From: Chrysemys picta bellii
Lineage: Eukaryota > Chordata > Testudines > Emydidae
Assembly (NCBI RefSeq): GCF_011386835.1
Contig: NC_088796.1
Location: 71,065,468 to 71,129,467, forward strand
Length of the DNA stretch: 64,000 nt
Reading direction: 5' to 3'
Made by a program: the position numbers and the translations under genes. This document shows, piece after piece, positions 45,901 to 56,790 of the stretch. The notes below the pieces were generated by a model that made no database searches, had not been told where the DNA came from, and saw nothing but the letters and a program-made list of their open reading frames with translations. Within the stretch, counting starts at the first letter, position 1. Each line of letters starts with the position of its first letter.

Positions 45901-47837
45901 TTGGAACATTTCACTTTGAAAATGATTGTCCATGACAAAAATCCCGATTTTTAGCACTCTGCCATGAAAGACATGGGACCCTACTATCACCTCCCTTACA
46001 CCATTTTATTCCATTGACATCAATGGAGTTATTTCTAATTCATTCCACTGTAAATTGGGACTCAGGCCCATGGACACTTTCACCCTAGCCTATGTGCTAA
46101 AGAGCAAGACTCTGACATAAGAATCCTTGCACATTTGGCTCATTTTTGCTGCTTTTGTACATTTTTGAGCTATTGATGACAGCTATATAATACTTTTTTT
46201 CTAATGGAATATAAATTTCCTTGAAATTAGAATATTGGGTTGCTAGTTGTGATAGTGGCCAAGTGCTGTGCAACCTCTCTACTAGGGACTGGACCACCAT
46301 CTGATATCGGAGACCTCCTAAGAGCTGTCAGATTGTAACAACTTTTTGTAACTATGGACCTGAGTTGGATTAGAACTAGACTGCTTAGCAGTCAAAGGCT
46401 CCATGTTTATCCCCTTTCCTGGAGAGAGATATATGTTTTTCACTTGTGCTTTTAGATGCAATAAATTATAACATAGCAAGTTAGTGTTTTTTGACTTTAG
46501 GGTGAACTTATGTCAAAAGCATGACGTATATCCATTTTCATCAGAAGCAATCGAAAACATTAATTTATCTGGGCTAGGTGGCATAAAGTTCTCCAAGGTT
46601 AATTGTTTAGCCTAATAAAGCTAACCTCCCTACTGGTTTACCTAGAAACTATCCATTAATACTCTAAATGCTCTCAAGCACTCTATTTTAAAGGTTGTCT
46701 ACAGAGGAAAAGATGAATTTCACCTTTTTTCCTTCTTTATTATGTAAGAAGGTGACCGGATACACTTTTTCAAAACAGAAGTTTGTTTTTCAGTTTGTTT
46801 TTTACATTGGAAATTCAGGTCTTGTCTACTCTGTTTTCTTGGAGCTTTCCTAGATGGCTAGAGAACTGGGAAGTTTATGACACTGCAGGTACCAAGGAAG
46901 TGAAATCTGATTAATTGAGATGAGAAATGATTCTACTCAGATTCCTTAAAAACTTATTTATTTTTAGTGAATATTTAACTTAAATTTAGTTTAAACAGAA
47001 GAAAAAATCTTTCTTAGATCCAGCATCTCCAGTTCCTCAAGTAATGGCTGGGAGCTTCCAGTCCATGGCAGCGGGTCCTTCAAATAAGACTATCAGCAAA
47101 ATCTGAAGTAAAGAATTGACATTCCTGATATTTCTAAGGTAAAAAATGAGTAAGGCTCTCGACACTTTTTTTGTGTGTGTAACAAAGAAAATAACTTTTA
47201 AAAAAAAAATACTTTCTCCTTCAGCATTAAAAAAGAGAGCATAGTCCCTAACCTCAGCCCTCCGTTTTCCTTTTGTTTTGGAAGAGTTGGTGAGCCCAGA
47301 CTGCAAAATTTATATCCAAATTTCAAACCACCCCAAAGTTTGGTGTGTGTTTATATATGGGGGTTTTGATCTGGCTTCATCTCTCGAGTTAAAGGCTTAC
47401 TTCCTTTCGTACATTATATTTTAAACTATCTGGAGTTGTTTGAAGCAGAACTGCTTGAGCATTAGGTTCTAGTGCACAGATCTGAAAGACTTTTTAAAAA
47501 TGTTTTAGCAAGTGTCTTGTAAAACTTCACAAGTTCAGTTTAATTTTGTTCTAAGTTGGCATTGTGAGTGCAGTATACTGCATATAGCATTTTAATATTA
47601 ATGTGACCTCTCACCAACCGGCTTCAGGGGAAGACACAAAGAGTTCTCTTCTAGTTGAGCTATGGAGCAGATATGTTGCTGTAGTCAAGGAAGTATTTAC
47701 TGTGGAACTAATTCATGTATCTACCTGTGATCTCCAGTGATTGCCCTTTCTTTATATGACATAACCCCACCATAATAGTGAACATGTTTAGACTTACAGT
47801 GGCATGAGGCATACAGGCACTACACAAGTAGCTACAT
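42950..47837. other. 4.9 kb with no recognisable gene
   Basis: AT-rich, mostly unique. A short (aaaat)n tract sits at 45835-45860, and 45990-46075 holds an old repeat scrap (ttccattgacatcaatggag, self-complementary). Small frames at 43218, 43554-43899, 44170, 45071, 45565, 46097 and 47037 (all minus) show no domain and no splice support. Confidence 0.55.
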
Positions 47838-47959
47838 TAGGGTGACCAGATAGCAAGTGTGAAAAATTGGGATGGGGGTGGGGAGTACAGACACTTATAT
47901 AAGAAAAAGCCCCATATATCAGGACTGTCCCTATAAAATCAGGACATCTGGTCATGCTA
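47838..47959. mobile_element. 122-bp hAT-type MITE (relative of 10797-10921)
   Basis: Ends tagggtgaccagat and ...atctggtcatgcta; flanks agctacat/agttacat agree at 7 of 8. Inverse orientation relative to 10797-10921. Confidence 0.85.
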
Positions 47960-47974
47960 AGTTACATGCAGCTG

Positions 47975-48215
47975 TGAAAGACAGGCTGCGTCCACACTTG
48001 TCACTATGCTGTGTAGCTACATTTGGCAGGGAAAGGCTCAGGCAGTGGGACATTATGCTGCTAAAAATAGCAGTGTAGATGGGGGTGGCACTGCTTGCGT
48101 GAATAGAAAGGCATGTAGGATATATAACCCAGGATTTGGGCATATAGAGCACTCTGTTCTATTCTTCTTGCCTAAGCTGTACTTTGCCATCTACACTGTG
48201 CTATTTGTACCTGTG
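47975..48215. repeat. possible MITE with inverted GTCCACACTT-type ends
   Basis: 'gcgtccacacttgtcactat' and later 'ccatctacactgtgctattt' with 'agcagtgtagatgg' between them look like pieces of a Harbinger-type MITE. The boundaries are not clear. Confidence 0.4.
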
Positions 48216-48835
48216 CTTGTTGGATGTGCAGTGCCTGTATTCTACATGTACCTTGAGGGAGCCAGGAATCAGCTTGCTAATTGTCTTGGCTATATCATTT
48301 CCTGACTTACAGCTCACACAACCATTTGACCTCAATATGGGGCTTAAGATAGATTTGGCCCTCTGTTTAAATGTTAATTATTTGACACAGATCACTGATT
48401 ACTCAGTAATGGCCCTTTTATACGCTTTTGGGCAATAGATATACATTCATTATTTTTACAGACATTATTTATATATAATACATAGACATAATACATACAA
48501 CATATGCCTACATACAACAAACTACATTAAAAGAATCAAAAGTTAGGCAGACTTAGTTCTGGCATTTCCTATCAGGAATGAGGCACACAAAACTAGCGCC
48601 ATCTGTGAATAGTTTGCTTTAAGTATCAGTATCATGTAGGAATTCTATGGCAGAGGCAGAAATAGAATCTAATTCACAAGGGCAGTGTTCAACTACCTTA
48701 ATTGCAAGATCATCCTTTCTCTTCCTGGAATCCGCAACTTCATTCGCTCCATACCTTCCAGTTTCTGCAGCAAATGAGGCAGGGGTCCTATAGATATGTC
48801 TCCATTATACAACCCTGATTCATCCTCAGAGCAGG

Positions 48836-48964
48836 TCCACTTGTACACTGATAGAGGCAGGGTCCTTTGGAAAAAATAGTATGTGATCATGTAATTAAGT
48901 ACCGTATCATAATGCATATGCACAAGAGGTCAGTTCTGAGCCCTTGTGCATATGCATTATGATA
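48836..48964. repeat. repeat unit with a perfect 22-bp stem hairpin
   Basis: 48836-48890 matches 55936-55996, and inverted 55268-55329 (tccattctgtgcactg type, then aatagtatgtgatcat). It is followed by a perfect stem: tatcataatgcatatgcaca at 48905-48926 and its inverse at 48943-48964, 16-nt loop. The partner at 55997-56026 keeps only one half of the stem. Confidence 0.7.
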
Positions 48965-49359
48965 TGTACAGGCAACATTAATATTGGCATTTCCTAACTT
49001 TTGAGTGTTTGTCTTTGTCATCTTAATAATGATCTTTTAACATAGGAAATTGCACAGAAAATAACTAGGTTTACAAAAAGCAAATTAAAAAACACAGAAA
49101 TTTCATTATGTGGAATCATGTTGATACCCACATGGGTCGTCAGCAAGGCTGGGACCTTTTGGGTAGACAGCACAGACCTCTGCCGCTTGAGCTAATGGAG
49201 TAACTGATAGGGGTAGGATGTCCAGCTCAGTGGACTAGCCACTAGAGAGGTATGTGATGTACGCTTTGCCAGCATTTTCACAGTTATTTGCTGAAAACAG
49301 AGGAATGTTAAGACTTCACCATCTTGAGTGCAATTCTAGGTTCTGGAGAGGAGTGTTCT

Positions 49360-49945
49360 TTAGCCTCTGACCCCGCCCAGCCCCATCTGCTTCTTCCTAT
49401 GTTCCCTCCAGTCCGTCCCTGTGCCAGTTATGTCTCTCTCTCCCCACCTACCCCGGGCTACTCATCCCTGTCCCAGTCTTTTTCCCCAGGCTGTCCCAGC
49501 CTCCCTCACTGGGCTCCTTATCTGAGTCCCAATCTCCCTCCTCACCATACCTCCCAGTCTTCCTTTCCAATCTTCTCCTCCCAGTCCCACTCCCCACAGC
49601 TCCTCATCTGATTTGAGTCTCTCCTTTTGCCCCATCCCAGTTTTCCTGAGTTCCTAGTCCCAGTCTCTTTCCCCAGCCAGTCCCAATTTCCCTTGCCTTC
49701 CCCCCAGCTCTTCATCTGATCTGTCTTCCCCTTCCACCTCCCTTGCTCCCAGTTTCACTCTTTCCCCTGTCTTCCACATCCCAGTTTCCTACCCTGGCTC
49801 CCAGTCTTTTTGCCCAACAGTTCCAATATTCCACCCTGATCAGCTTCCAGTTTGTCTTCCCTACCCCCAAAGCTCCTTGTCCCAATCGACTCCCCTTTCC
49901 CCAAGCCCAGCTCCTCTGACCTCTCACAGGAATTGCTCTCTAATT
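49360..49945. repeat. pyrimidine-rich degenerate array
   Basis: About 590 bases of C/T-rich sequence with recurring 'ctcctcatctgatt', 'cccagtctccct' and 'cccagtttcc' words at no fixed spacing. The frames 49324-49611 (+) and 49712-49927 (-) are by-products. Just before it, 49150-49260 has a tRNA-like scrap (gctcagtggactagccacta). Probably internal filler of a hAT-like element without recognisable ends. Confidence 0.6.
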
Positions 49946-50175
49946 ACTCCCCTGCCCTTAGGGTATGCAACACCCAAAGGGAAGGACAAAGAATGGGTAG
50001 AACCATGGCTCTGCAAATCTGTGCATTGGCCACTGGAGTTGGCTGATCACACAAGGAGGAATCATGGAAAGGGTGTGGCTGTTTGTACACTTCTCTGAGC
50101 ATGAGGGAATTCTGGAAGACAAAGTGCCATCCCCCATGCAAAGCACACAGGGAGGGTGCACATCTGAATTCCAGT

Positions 50176-50436
50176 TAGGGCCGGCTCCAGGCACCAGTGC
50201 AGGAAGCGGGTGCTTGGGGCAGCCAATGGAAAGGGGCAGCACGTTCGGGTCTTCGGCGGTAATTCGGTGGTGGGTCCCTCAATCCCTCTCGGAGGGAAGG
50301 ACCGGCCACCGAATTGCTGCTGAAGAATGAAGCGGCGCACTAGAGCTGCCGCCGAAGTGCCGCCGATCGTGGCTTTTTCTTTTTTTTTCTTTTTTCTTCG
50401 CCGCTTGGGGTGGCAAAAAGGCTGGAGCCAGCCCTG
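50176..50436. mobile_element. CAGGGCCGGC hAT MITE, copy 5
   Basis: TSD ATTCCAGT exact at 50168-50175 and 50437-50444. Ends tagggccggctccagg and ...ctggagccagccctg. Interior with 'cggcggtaattcggtgg'. Confidence 0.92.
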
Positions 50437-50444
50437 ATTCCAGT

Positions 50445-51167
50445 TTCTGGAACATAACTTTACTGAATATCTTTTTTTCCCTTTGTGATAGGTGTAGCTA
50501 TAAGGAAAATCTTTATTGGTCCCAAAGCTGACTTATCTGAATGGTGGGTTGTGAATTAGCAGGAAGAATTTGTTTCTAATTTATGCTGCTAGCAGCTTGA
50601 GATAGCACTGAAAGATAAGTGCTATGCAAACAGAAGGCCATTTGCACCTCTTGTGTGTTCACAAATATTTGTAAATTTTCCTAACACATTTGGTTTAGAA
50701 GACTTGCTTTCTGTAGAATATATTATTCATCTCCACAGAGGGGTTATTTACTTACTCAAGGTAAAAGTAAAAATTATAGTTAGCTGTTAGGGAAATAACT
50801 TGTTGAAGAGTGCAATTGCTTTCTGGAATTTATGGCATTGCTCTTCAAGATCTCAAAAAGCTTTGGATCAATTTACATTTTATATGGTAAGATGTTTATT
50901 ATTATCAAGGCACTTTATTAATCTAAAATGCATTTAGTGGTGGTTTTGTCCTTGAAAAGTTATGTTTCTGCATTAGAAAAGCTTTGTCATAGACCTCATA
51001 TATTAGTCAATGAAACAAGGTCTTGTGCCTTTTTTATGTTGCTTCAGACCTTTTTTTAGTGAATTTTGATTTTTTTAAAACAGAATTTATTTTTAAATCA
51101 AATATTTCTTTTCCTATTCTCCTGTAAAAGTAAAAAGATTAATGCTGCTCGCAAGAGTTCCTAGAGC
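50445..51167. other. no recognisable gene or repeat
   Basis: AT-rich anonymous sequence; nothing is called. Confidence 0.55.
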
Positions 51168-51175
51168 CTCTCTGA

Positions 51176-51692
51176 TAGGGTGACCAGATCACACAGAAAT
51201 ATCGGGACGCGGGGGGGGGACAGTGCAAAAAAAAAAAAAAAGGAAAAAATAGGCCGCCAGAGCTCCATGCCCCGCCCGCCCCCGCTCCAGCATGCCTCCG
51301 CTCCGTCTCCACCTCCCACCTGCTTCCAGCGCTTGCACTGCCATACAGCTGATCAGCGCAAGCCTGGGAGGGAAGGGGGAGGAGGAGGAATGCGACGTGC
51401 TGGGGAAGAGGCGGGGCCAGGGCAGGTATTTGGGGAGGGATCCAATGGGGCAGTGAGGGGGCGGGGCTGGGGGCGTGGGGCCAGGGTGGGGATTTGGGGA
51501 GGGATCCAATGGGGGAAGGAGGGAGTGGAATCGGGGGGGGGGGACGCGAGCCCCCTCCGGGCTCCGCTCTGCCTGTGAGTGGAGGCAAAATATGGGAACA
51601 ATTTGCGTCCCGACCGAAGGTAGGTCGGGACGCGGGAGAAATAAGGAAATATCGGGACAGTCCCGATAAAATCGGGACGTCTGGTCACCCTA
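51176..51692. mobile_element. 517-bp hAT-type element (TAGGGTGACCAG ends)
   Basis: TSD CTCTCTGA exact at 51168-51175 and 51693-51700. Ends tagggtgaccagat and ...gtctggtcaccctact. GC-rich interior with a short hairpin gcgtcccgacc/ggtcgggacgc near 51606-51634, a poly-A run and a poly-G run. The frames on both strands (51139-51703) are compositional. Confidence 0.92.
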
Positions 51693-51700
51693 CTCTCTGA

Positions 51701-52782
51701 CATGAGTAACTGCTCTGTTTAGTGTTGGTGGGGAGAGAGCCACTACACTCACCTGGAAATTAGGAGATATAGAGGACAGTGAATCTCTGTCCCCTCAATC
51801 TTGTCTCCTGATGTGACCATTGCCATATTTGTGCTCTTTTATGAGTCTCCTTGTCCAAATCTCTGGTTTTAATCTATGGTATTACTAAGGCACCTGTCAT
51901 CTATGTAAGGACCAATGATTTTCAGAGCTACATGACCCCACTACCTCGGCTTGACTGACAGTTCCAGTGCAGAGCTCAGCAAGAAATAGCTTGCTTGAGC
52001 TGCATAGCCCTTCACGTTTCTGTCCTTCTCTGTATGGCATTTTCTGTTGTCACTGCTCCTCTCTGTTGTGTTCGCTTTCCCATAAACTTTGGTTCCCTCT
52101 CTTTCTCGTGTGCATTTTAATTTTTGTCTCTTTCTGCTCTGTTTGGCTGGCTAAGTGTCATTTGAGTGATTTATGCAGACATCAAGGGCCAGATTTTCAA
52201 GAAACCTTAGCTTTCCACTACAATGTTGAGTGGCATTGTGAATACAGTTGTGTCCACAAATTGGTTGTTTGTGCACACAGTGACCAGTCCAAATCACCAT
52301 CAAGCTGGTGTAAATGACAAAATTATTTTTTAGTGTGCACAATGATGGTAAATGTGCATCCAAATTAGTCAGTGATGGCATCCATGTCAGGACATTCTTG
52401 AGAGTTCACTTACATGCTCAGTAAAGTTCAAACAGCCAAATGAAAATAAACATTAACCAGACCTGTTGTGAAACTTGCATTACTACTTATTTAAGCTACT
52501 ACTCAATGAATAATGCAAGTTAATGTGAGAAGGGATATCACAATATAACCTATTCACTGTAACAGTTATAACTATAAAACTGTGATCCAGTTTCATAGCA
52601 AATATCTCAACTGAGTCTTCTCTGAGAACTAAACCCATCCCAAGTCTCCAGCTGAAGAAAGTTGTTTCTGAAGAAATCAGGTACAAATAATAACACCTAC
52701 ATAAATTCTTAATCTGATGATGGAAAACTGTGTTCATGGCTTGAATGGAATTGGGTCCCCCTTTTTTTTTTTTTGGGCAATA
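51701..52782. other. no recognisable gene
   Basis: Unique-looking; frames 51967-52317 (+) and 52151-52381 (-) overlap on opposite strands without domains. Confidence 0.5.
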
Positions 52783-52970
52783 CACTGCTACCTCGATATA
52801 ACGCGACCCGATATAACACAAATTTGGATATAACGTGGTAAAGCAGCGCTCCAGGGGGGCAGGGCTGCACACTCTGGTGGATCAAAGCAAGTTCAATATA
52901 ATGCGGTTTCACCTATAATGGAGTAAGATTTTTTGGCTCTCGAGGACAGCATTCTATCAAGATAGAGGTG
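52783..52970. mobile_element. 188-bp MITE, TA-flanked, second copy
   Basis: The same family and exact length as 5264-5451; TA at 52781-52782 and 52971-52972. Starts cactgctacctcgatataac; contains 'gatcaaagcaagttcaatat'. Confidence 0.8.
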
Positions 52971-53148
52971 TATGTTTTTACTGCTGAGATGTGAAGGGTC
53001 ATTGCAAATTTTATTCCACAGAGGAACTTTTGAATTGAAAGTTTCAATAGCCTGAAAATTAAATCTTGAAGTGGAAAAACCTTTTCAGCAATTACCATTT
53101 CTTTATTTGTGTGATGATTTGATATGGTGGAAACAGGAGAAAGAAAGG

Positions 53149-53150
53149 TA

Positions 53151-53182
<32 letters not shown>
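53149..53182. repeat. (TG)n(AG)n microsatellite
   Basis: About ten TG followed by about eight GA units. The ORF starting at 53150 begins inside it and is not a gene. From 53183 to 53975 nothing is recognised. Confidence 0.9.
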
Positions 53183-53975
53183 GCAGCGAGGGAGATGGAT
53201 GGTGGAAAAAATAGTAGAAATAATGGGAGTAGTTATCTTTTAAAATATTCTAAAAGGAGGAAGAGTAGAAAAAGAGAATGCAGAAGGACAGAAAGGAAGG
53301 TATTTCAATACAAAATTATGTTTTCCCAAAGTTTTGACTCCTCTCTGACACACTTGCCTGTGTCTAGAAACAAGAACCAGAATGTTTTCAGGTTTTCCCC
53401 CCATCAACTTCTCATAGGTGCGTGGGATTCTTTACTACAAAATGTGTATATATTTGTCTTTCATAATCTTTCTAATAATCTGTTTTATTTAGGCTTGTCT
53501 TGCGCAGTAGTCTGTAATTGTAATGGCTAGTCACTTGGGATAACACAGTTATAATTACATAACGGAATGATGGGTGTTATCAGTATTTAACACAAGGTGA
53601 GATCAAGGGGCCTGGTGAAGAGTATGTTGGCAGGAAATAAAATTTTCTTTCTATCTCCTCTTATCTGCAACACAGAGAAGGCATTTGGTCCTATCTTTCC
53701 TCAAGGTGAATGTGACCTGCATTTGTAAGATTCATTTATATAAAAACGTGAAAAGGGAGGGTGCTTGTAAGATCTGATATGAACTTCGGGATTGTACAAC
53801 TGAACTGACCTTAGATGAAGCAGCTTAATTTTGTACAAAGAATTATACTGTGGTTGTGTGACTATTTAGTTGCTTGCTGGTATCTTCTTCACACTGATCA
53901 AATCTCATTTGGAAGCAAAATCCTACACTTTTGCCTAGTGTGGTCCAAATAGTTGGCTGTTGCCTATTGATTCAA

Positions 53976-54519
53976 GAGCTTGTCTACACAGGGGAAGAAC
54001 CCAGAATAGCTTTTGCAGAACAGCTATAGCACACTAGCTCCCTGTGCGGACACTGCCTTTGGAAGTGGATATCATTACGCTAAACTGCACAAAGGGACTC
54101 TTAGGCCTTGGCTACACTTACCGGCAAGTTCGACGGCTGGAAATCGAACTTCTGGGTTCGACTTATCGCGTCTAGTCTGGACGCGATAAGTCGAACCCGG
54201 AAGTGCTCGCCGTCGACTGCGGTACTCCAGCTCGCCGAGAGGAGTACCGCGGAGTCGACGGGGGAGCCTGCCTGCCGAGTGTGGACCAAGGTAAGTTTGA
54301 ACTAATTCGAAATAAGGTACTTCGAACTTCAGCTACGTTATTCACGTAGCTGAAGTTGCGTACCTTAGTTCGAATTAGGGGGGGTAGTGTAGACCAAGCC
54401 TTAGTGTGGAATAGGAAAGTCCACACAGCAAGTTAGTGAGGAATAGCTATTGCTGCTTAAATTCATACCTTAGCTATCTTGCACTAATTTCCCTGTGAAT
54501 TCCCCATGTAGACAAGCCC
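53976..54519. mobile_element. Harbinger-type MITE split by a second MITE
   Basis: The left end gagcttgtctacacaggg and inverted right end gggcttgtctacatgggg match; flanks caa/taa. The MITE at 54104-54400 is inserted in it. No coding capacity. Confidence 0.65.
54104..54400. mobile_element. 297-bp Harbinger MITE with TTA TSD and three hairpins
   Basis: The left end ggccttggctacactta and inverted right end ggcttggtctacactac resemble the ends of the autonomous element at 12482-17331. TTA at 54101-54103 and 54401-54403. Hairpins inside: gggttcgacttatcgcgtc (54154-54172) with its exact inverse (54180-54198); cggtactcc/ggagtaccg near 54219-54248; and aacttcagctacgt/acgtagctgaagtt near 54324-54356. 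Frames at 54101-54426 are the two strands of this element. Confidence 0.9.
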
Positions 54520-55083
54520 TAAACTATATTTCAAATGTCCATTTGCAGAGGCCTGTGAATAGGCTGGGACTTTGGCTTATTTTGTCTGTCGCTGACCCAT
54601 GGATGATGCAATGATGGTTGGGGATAACTGAGCTATCCTCCAGCACAGTACTTGTGAAGATTAAATCACAGCTTGAGGCAGTGTTGATCTGCTGATATGA
54701 TGAGACCATTCAGGAATGTTCCATTTTCATGTGGTAGAATTTTCCAGGAAGCAAGAGAGGAATGACTGCCCATTCCTCCTCCTATCTGGAGCATTTTCAT
54801 GAATCTTTCACACATAGGGGTTAAAGTAAGGAGGAACACAGCTCCTTCTCTTGTGCTAAAAATAAAGAGACGCTCCCCCTACCTCTCCCTGGGATTGGGA
54901 GCTAGGGCGGGGACTAGGAACCAGAGATCTAATGACCAGCTGTGTGGGGAGACTGACTAGGAACCAGTGGGATTAAAAGGAATTTTAAGGTTTGTAAATC
55001 AAGCATTTATAAATTAGGAAATACCAGAATTAAGGTTGCCTAGGAGACCTTAATTTGGCACCCTTGTGGTTCAGCCTTTAATT

Positions 55084-55268
55084 ACATAGAATATCAGGGT
55101 TAGAAGGGACCTCAGGATGTCATCTAATCCAACCCCCTGCTCAAAGCAGGACCAATCCCCAGACAGATTTTTGCCCCAGATCCCTCCCTAAGTGGCCCCT
55201 CAAGGATTGAGCTCACAACCCTGGATTTAGCAGGCCAATGCTCAAACCACTGAGCTATCCCTCCCCCA
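55084..55268 (-). mobile_element. tRNA-derived SINE with CR1-like tail
   Basis: On the minus strand it starts tgggggagggatagctcagt, with an A-box-like 'tagctcagtggtttgagca' and a B-box-like 'ttgtgagctcaatcc', continues through a body, and ends in 'gatgacatcctgaggtccct' and a tail close to the CR1 3' end, including 'gatattctatg'. This is the layout of a SINE that uses the CR1 machinery. Confidence 0.82.
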
Positions 55269-55996
55269 TGATCACATACATACTATTTTTTTCCACAGGA
55301 TGCCTGCCTCAGTCAGTGCACAGAATGGACCTGTTCTGGGGATGGGTCAGGGGTATTTAGTGAAGGAGGCTGTTGTCTGTGGGGCCCCTGCCTCATTTGT
55401 TGTGGAAGTCGGAAGGTGTGTAGTAAATGAGGGAGGGGGCTGCATGAAGTGAAAGGAGGGTCACAATTAAGGCAGATGAATGTCCTGGAGAACTGGGTTC
55501 TACTCTTGCCTCTGTCACAGAGATCCTATGTGAAGCTGGTCACTGAAACTGAAATTTTCACAGATGGTCACTAATTGTCTCTCTCATTTTCTGGGAGCCT
55601 AATTTGAGACCCTGGGATCTGATGTGCAGAAGTGGTGATCACTCTCAGCTGCAGCTGAAGTTGATGAGAGCTGTGCTTTGAACATAAAGTGATATACATA
55701 ATTCACAAATGTTTAAGAAGCACTCAGATACTGTACTGATAAGTGCCATAGAAGAGCCCCTGAGGAAATAAATAATCCCATCTTCAGAGCGGGGTTTGAA
55801 TGGTGTGTAGTAAATAGTGCATGGGTGTGATAACTGATGCATGTGTTGTCTTCCTGCTTCCAACAATGGGGACACATATTCAACAATGAGCAGAAAAAAC
55901 ACATTAAATAGTTGCTCATCATTACGTGAATGCTGTCCATTCTGTGCACTGAAAAAGGAAGGTGTCCTGTGGAGGTAAAAAATAGTATGTGATCAT
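55268..55996. repeat. long inverted arms (55268-55329 and 55936-55996)
   Basis: The inverse of the left arm (tccattctgtgcactgactg ... aatagtatgtatgtgatcat) matches the right arm (tccattctgtgcactgaaaa ... aatagtatgtgatcat) with small gaps. About 600 bp between. Could be the termini of a non-autonomous element; the SINE at 55084-55268 abuts the left arm. The frames 55645-56027 (-) are not supported. Confidence 0.55.
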
Positions 55997-56159
55997 ATAA
56001 AGACTGTATTGTAATGCATGTGCACAACGAGGTTGACTTGGCAACTTTAATAACATTCTTGGAATGTAGCGTTTGTGTGTGATTTTGTATTTGTCAGCAC
56101 TAAACAAATAATGTGTCCATTGCTGTATGGTAGGTAAAAATAGATATTCCTGGCCTGTC

Positions 56160-56790
56160 ATCAGGCCTCTTGCTCTTCAGTGTGCCCCCTTGTGGCAGAG
56201 TACTTGATAGCGGCAGCCTTGCCTCCTTTCTGTACCACTGCAGAATTGGGGCCTGTGGGACATGGCCTTTTGCAGCTCCTCCAGCTGGATCATTTGCATC
56301 TCTTGCCCATTTCGGGTAGTAAGTGTCTCACCCCAAGGTCCTAAGGGCCCAGTGATGGGCTCTAACTGCTAGTCCTGGTGCCCAATGTCCGTCTCTCCCT
56401 TCTTAATCAGAGAGGAGCAAAGGAAGCTAACACAGGAACAGAAATAAGGTCTAATAGTCTTGGTAGGGCTGGAGCTTTGGCAGCCCTGCCACCTTCCCTC
56501 TGGGGGGCAGTAGGGATATCCAGGTCCACCTACTCCTCTGGGTCCCAGCCCAGGGATCCCGTGTCAGCAGTCAAGGACTCTTTGCTATGTCCCCTACTGC
56601 CTCTCTGGGCTACTTCCCACCTACAGCCTTTGCGGTCATCTTCGGTACAGCATCCTGTACTGGATTCTTCTGCCTAGAAGCTGATCTCTCTGGGCAGCTT
56701 TCCCCATGAGCCGATGCTGTCGAACTGCTGTATGGTGGCTCCCAGCCTCTCCAGCAGCGACCCTGCTCCATCTCCAGGGCAACTTTGCTA
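56160..56790. repeat. possible LTR-like or old repeat segment
   Basis: Contains 'gggtcccagcccagggatcc' and 'ctgggctacttccca', words that I associate with a turtle LTR, but there are no ends or TSD. The frame 56378-56677 (99 aa) falls here; it has no domain. From 56791 to 58534 nothing is recognised except a scrap of the palindromic repeat at 57355-57420. Confidence 0.3.

Noticed and set aside
49324..50340. Frames around the pyrimidine-rich array and MITE copy 5
   Set aside because: Composition-driven; no domain.
53150..53530. 126-aa ORF
   Set aside because: Begins in a TG/AG microsatellite and has no recognisable domain.
55210..55261. A functional tRNA gene in the SINE at 55084-55268
   Set aside because: A- and B-box-like words are present but the sequence runs into a CR1-type tail and lacks a terminator and cloverleaf end; it is a SINE.
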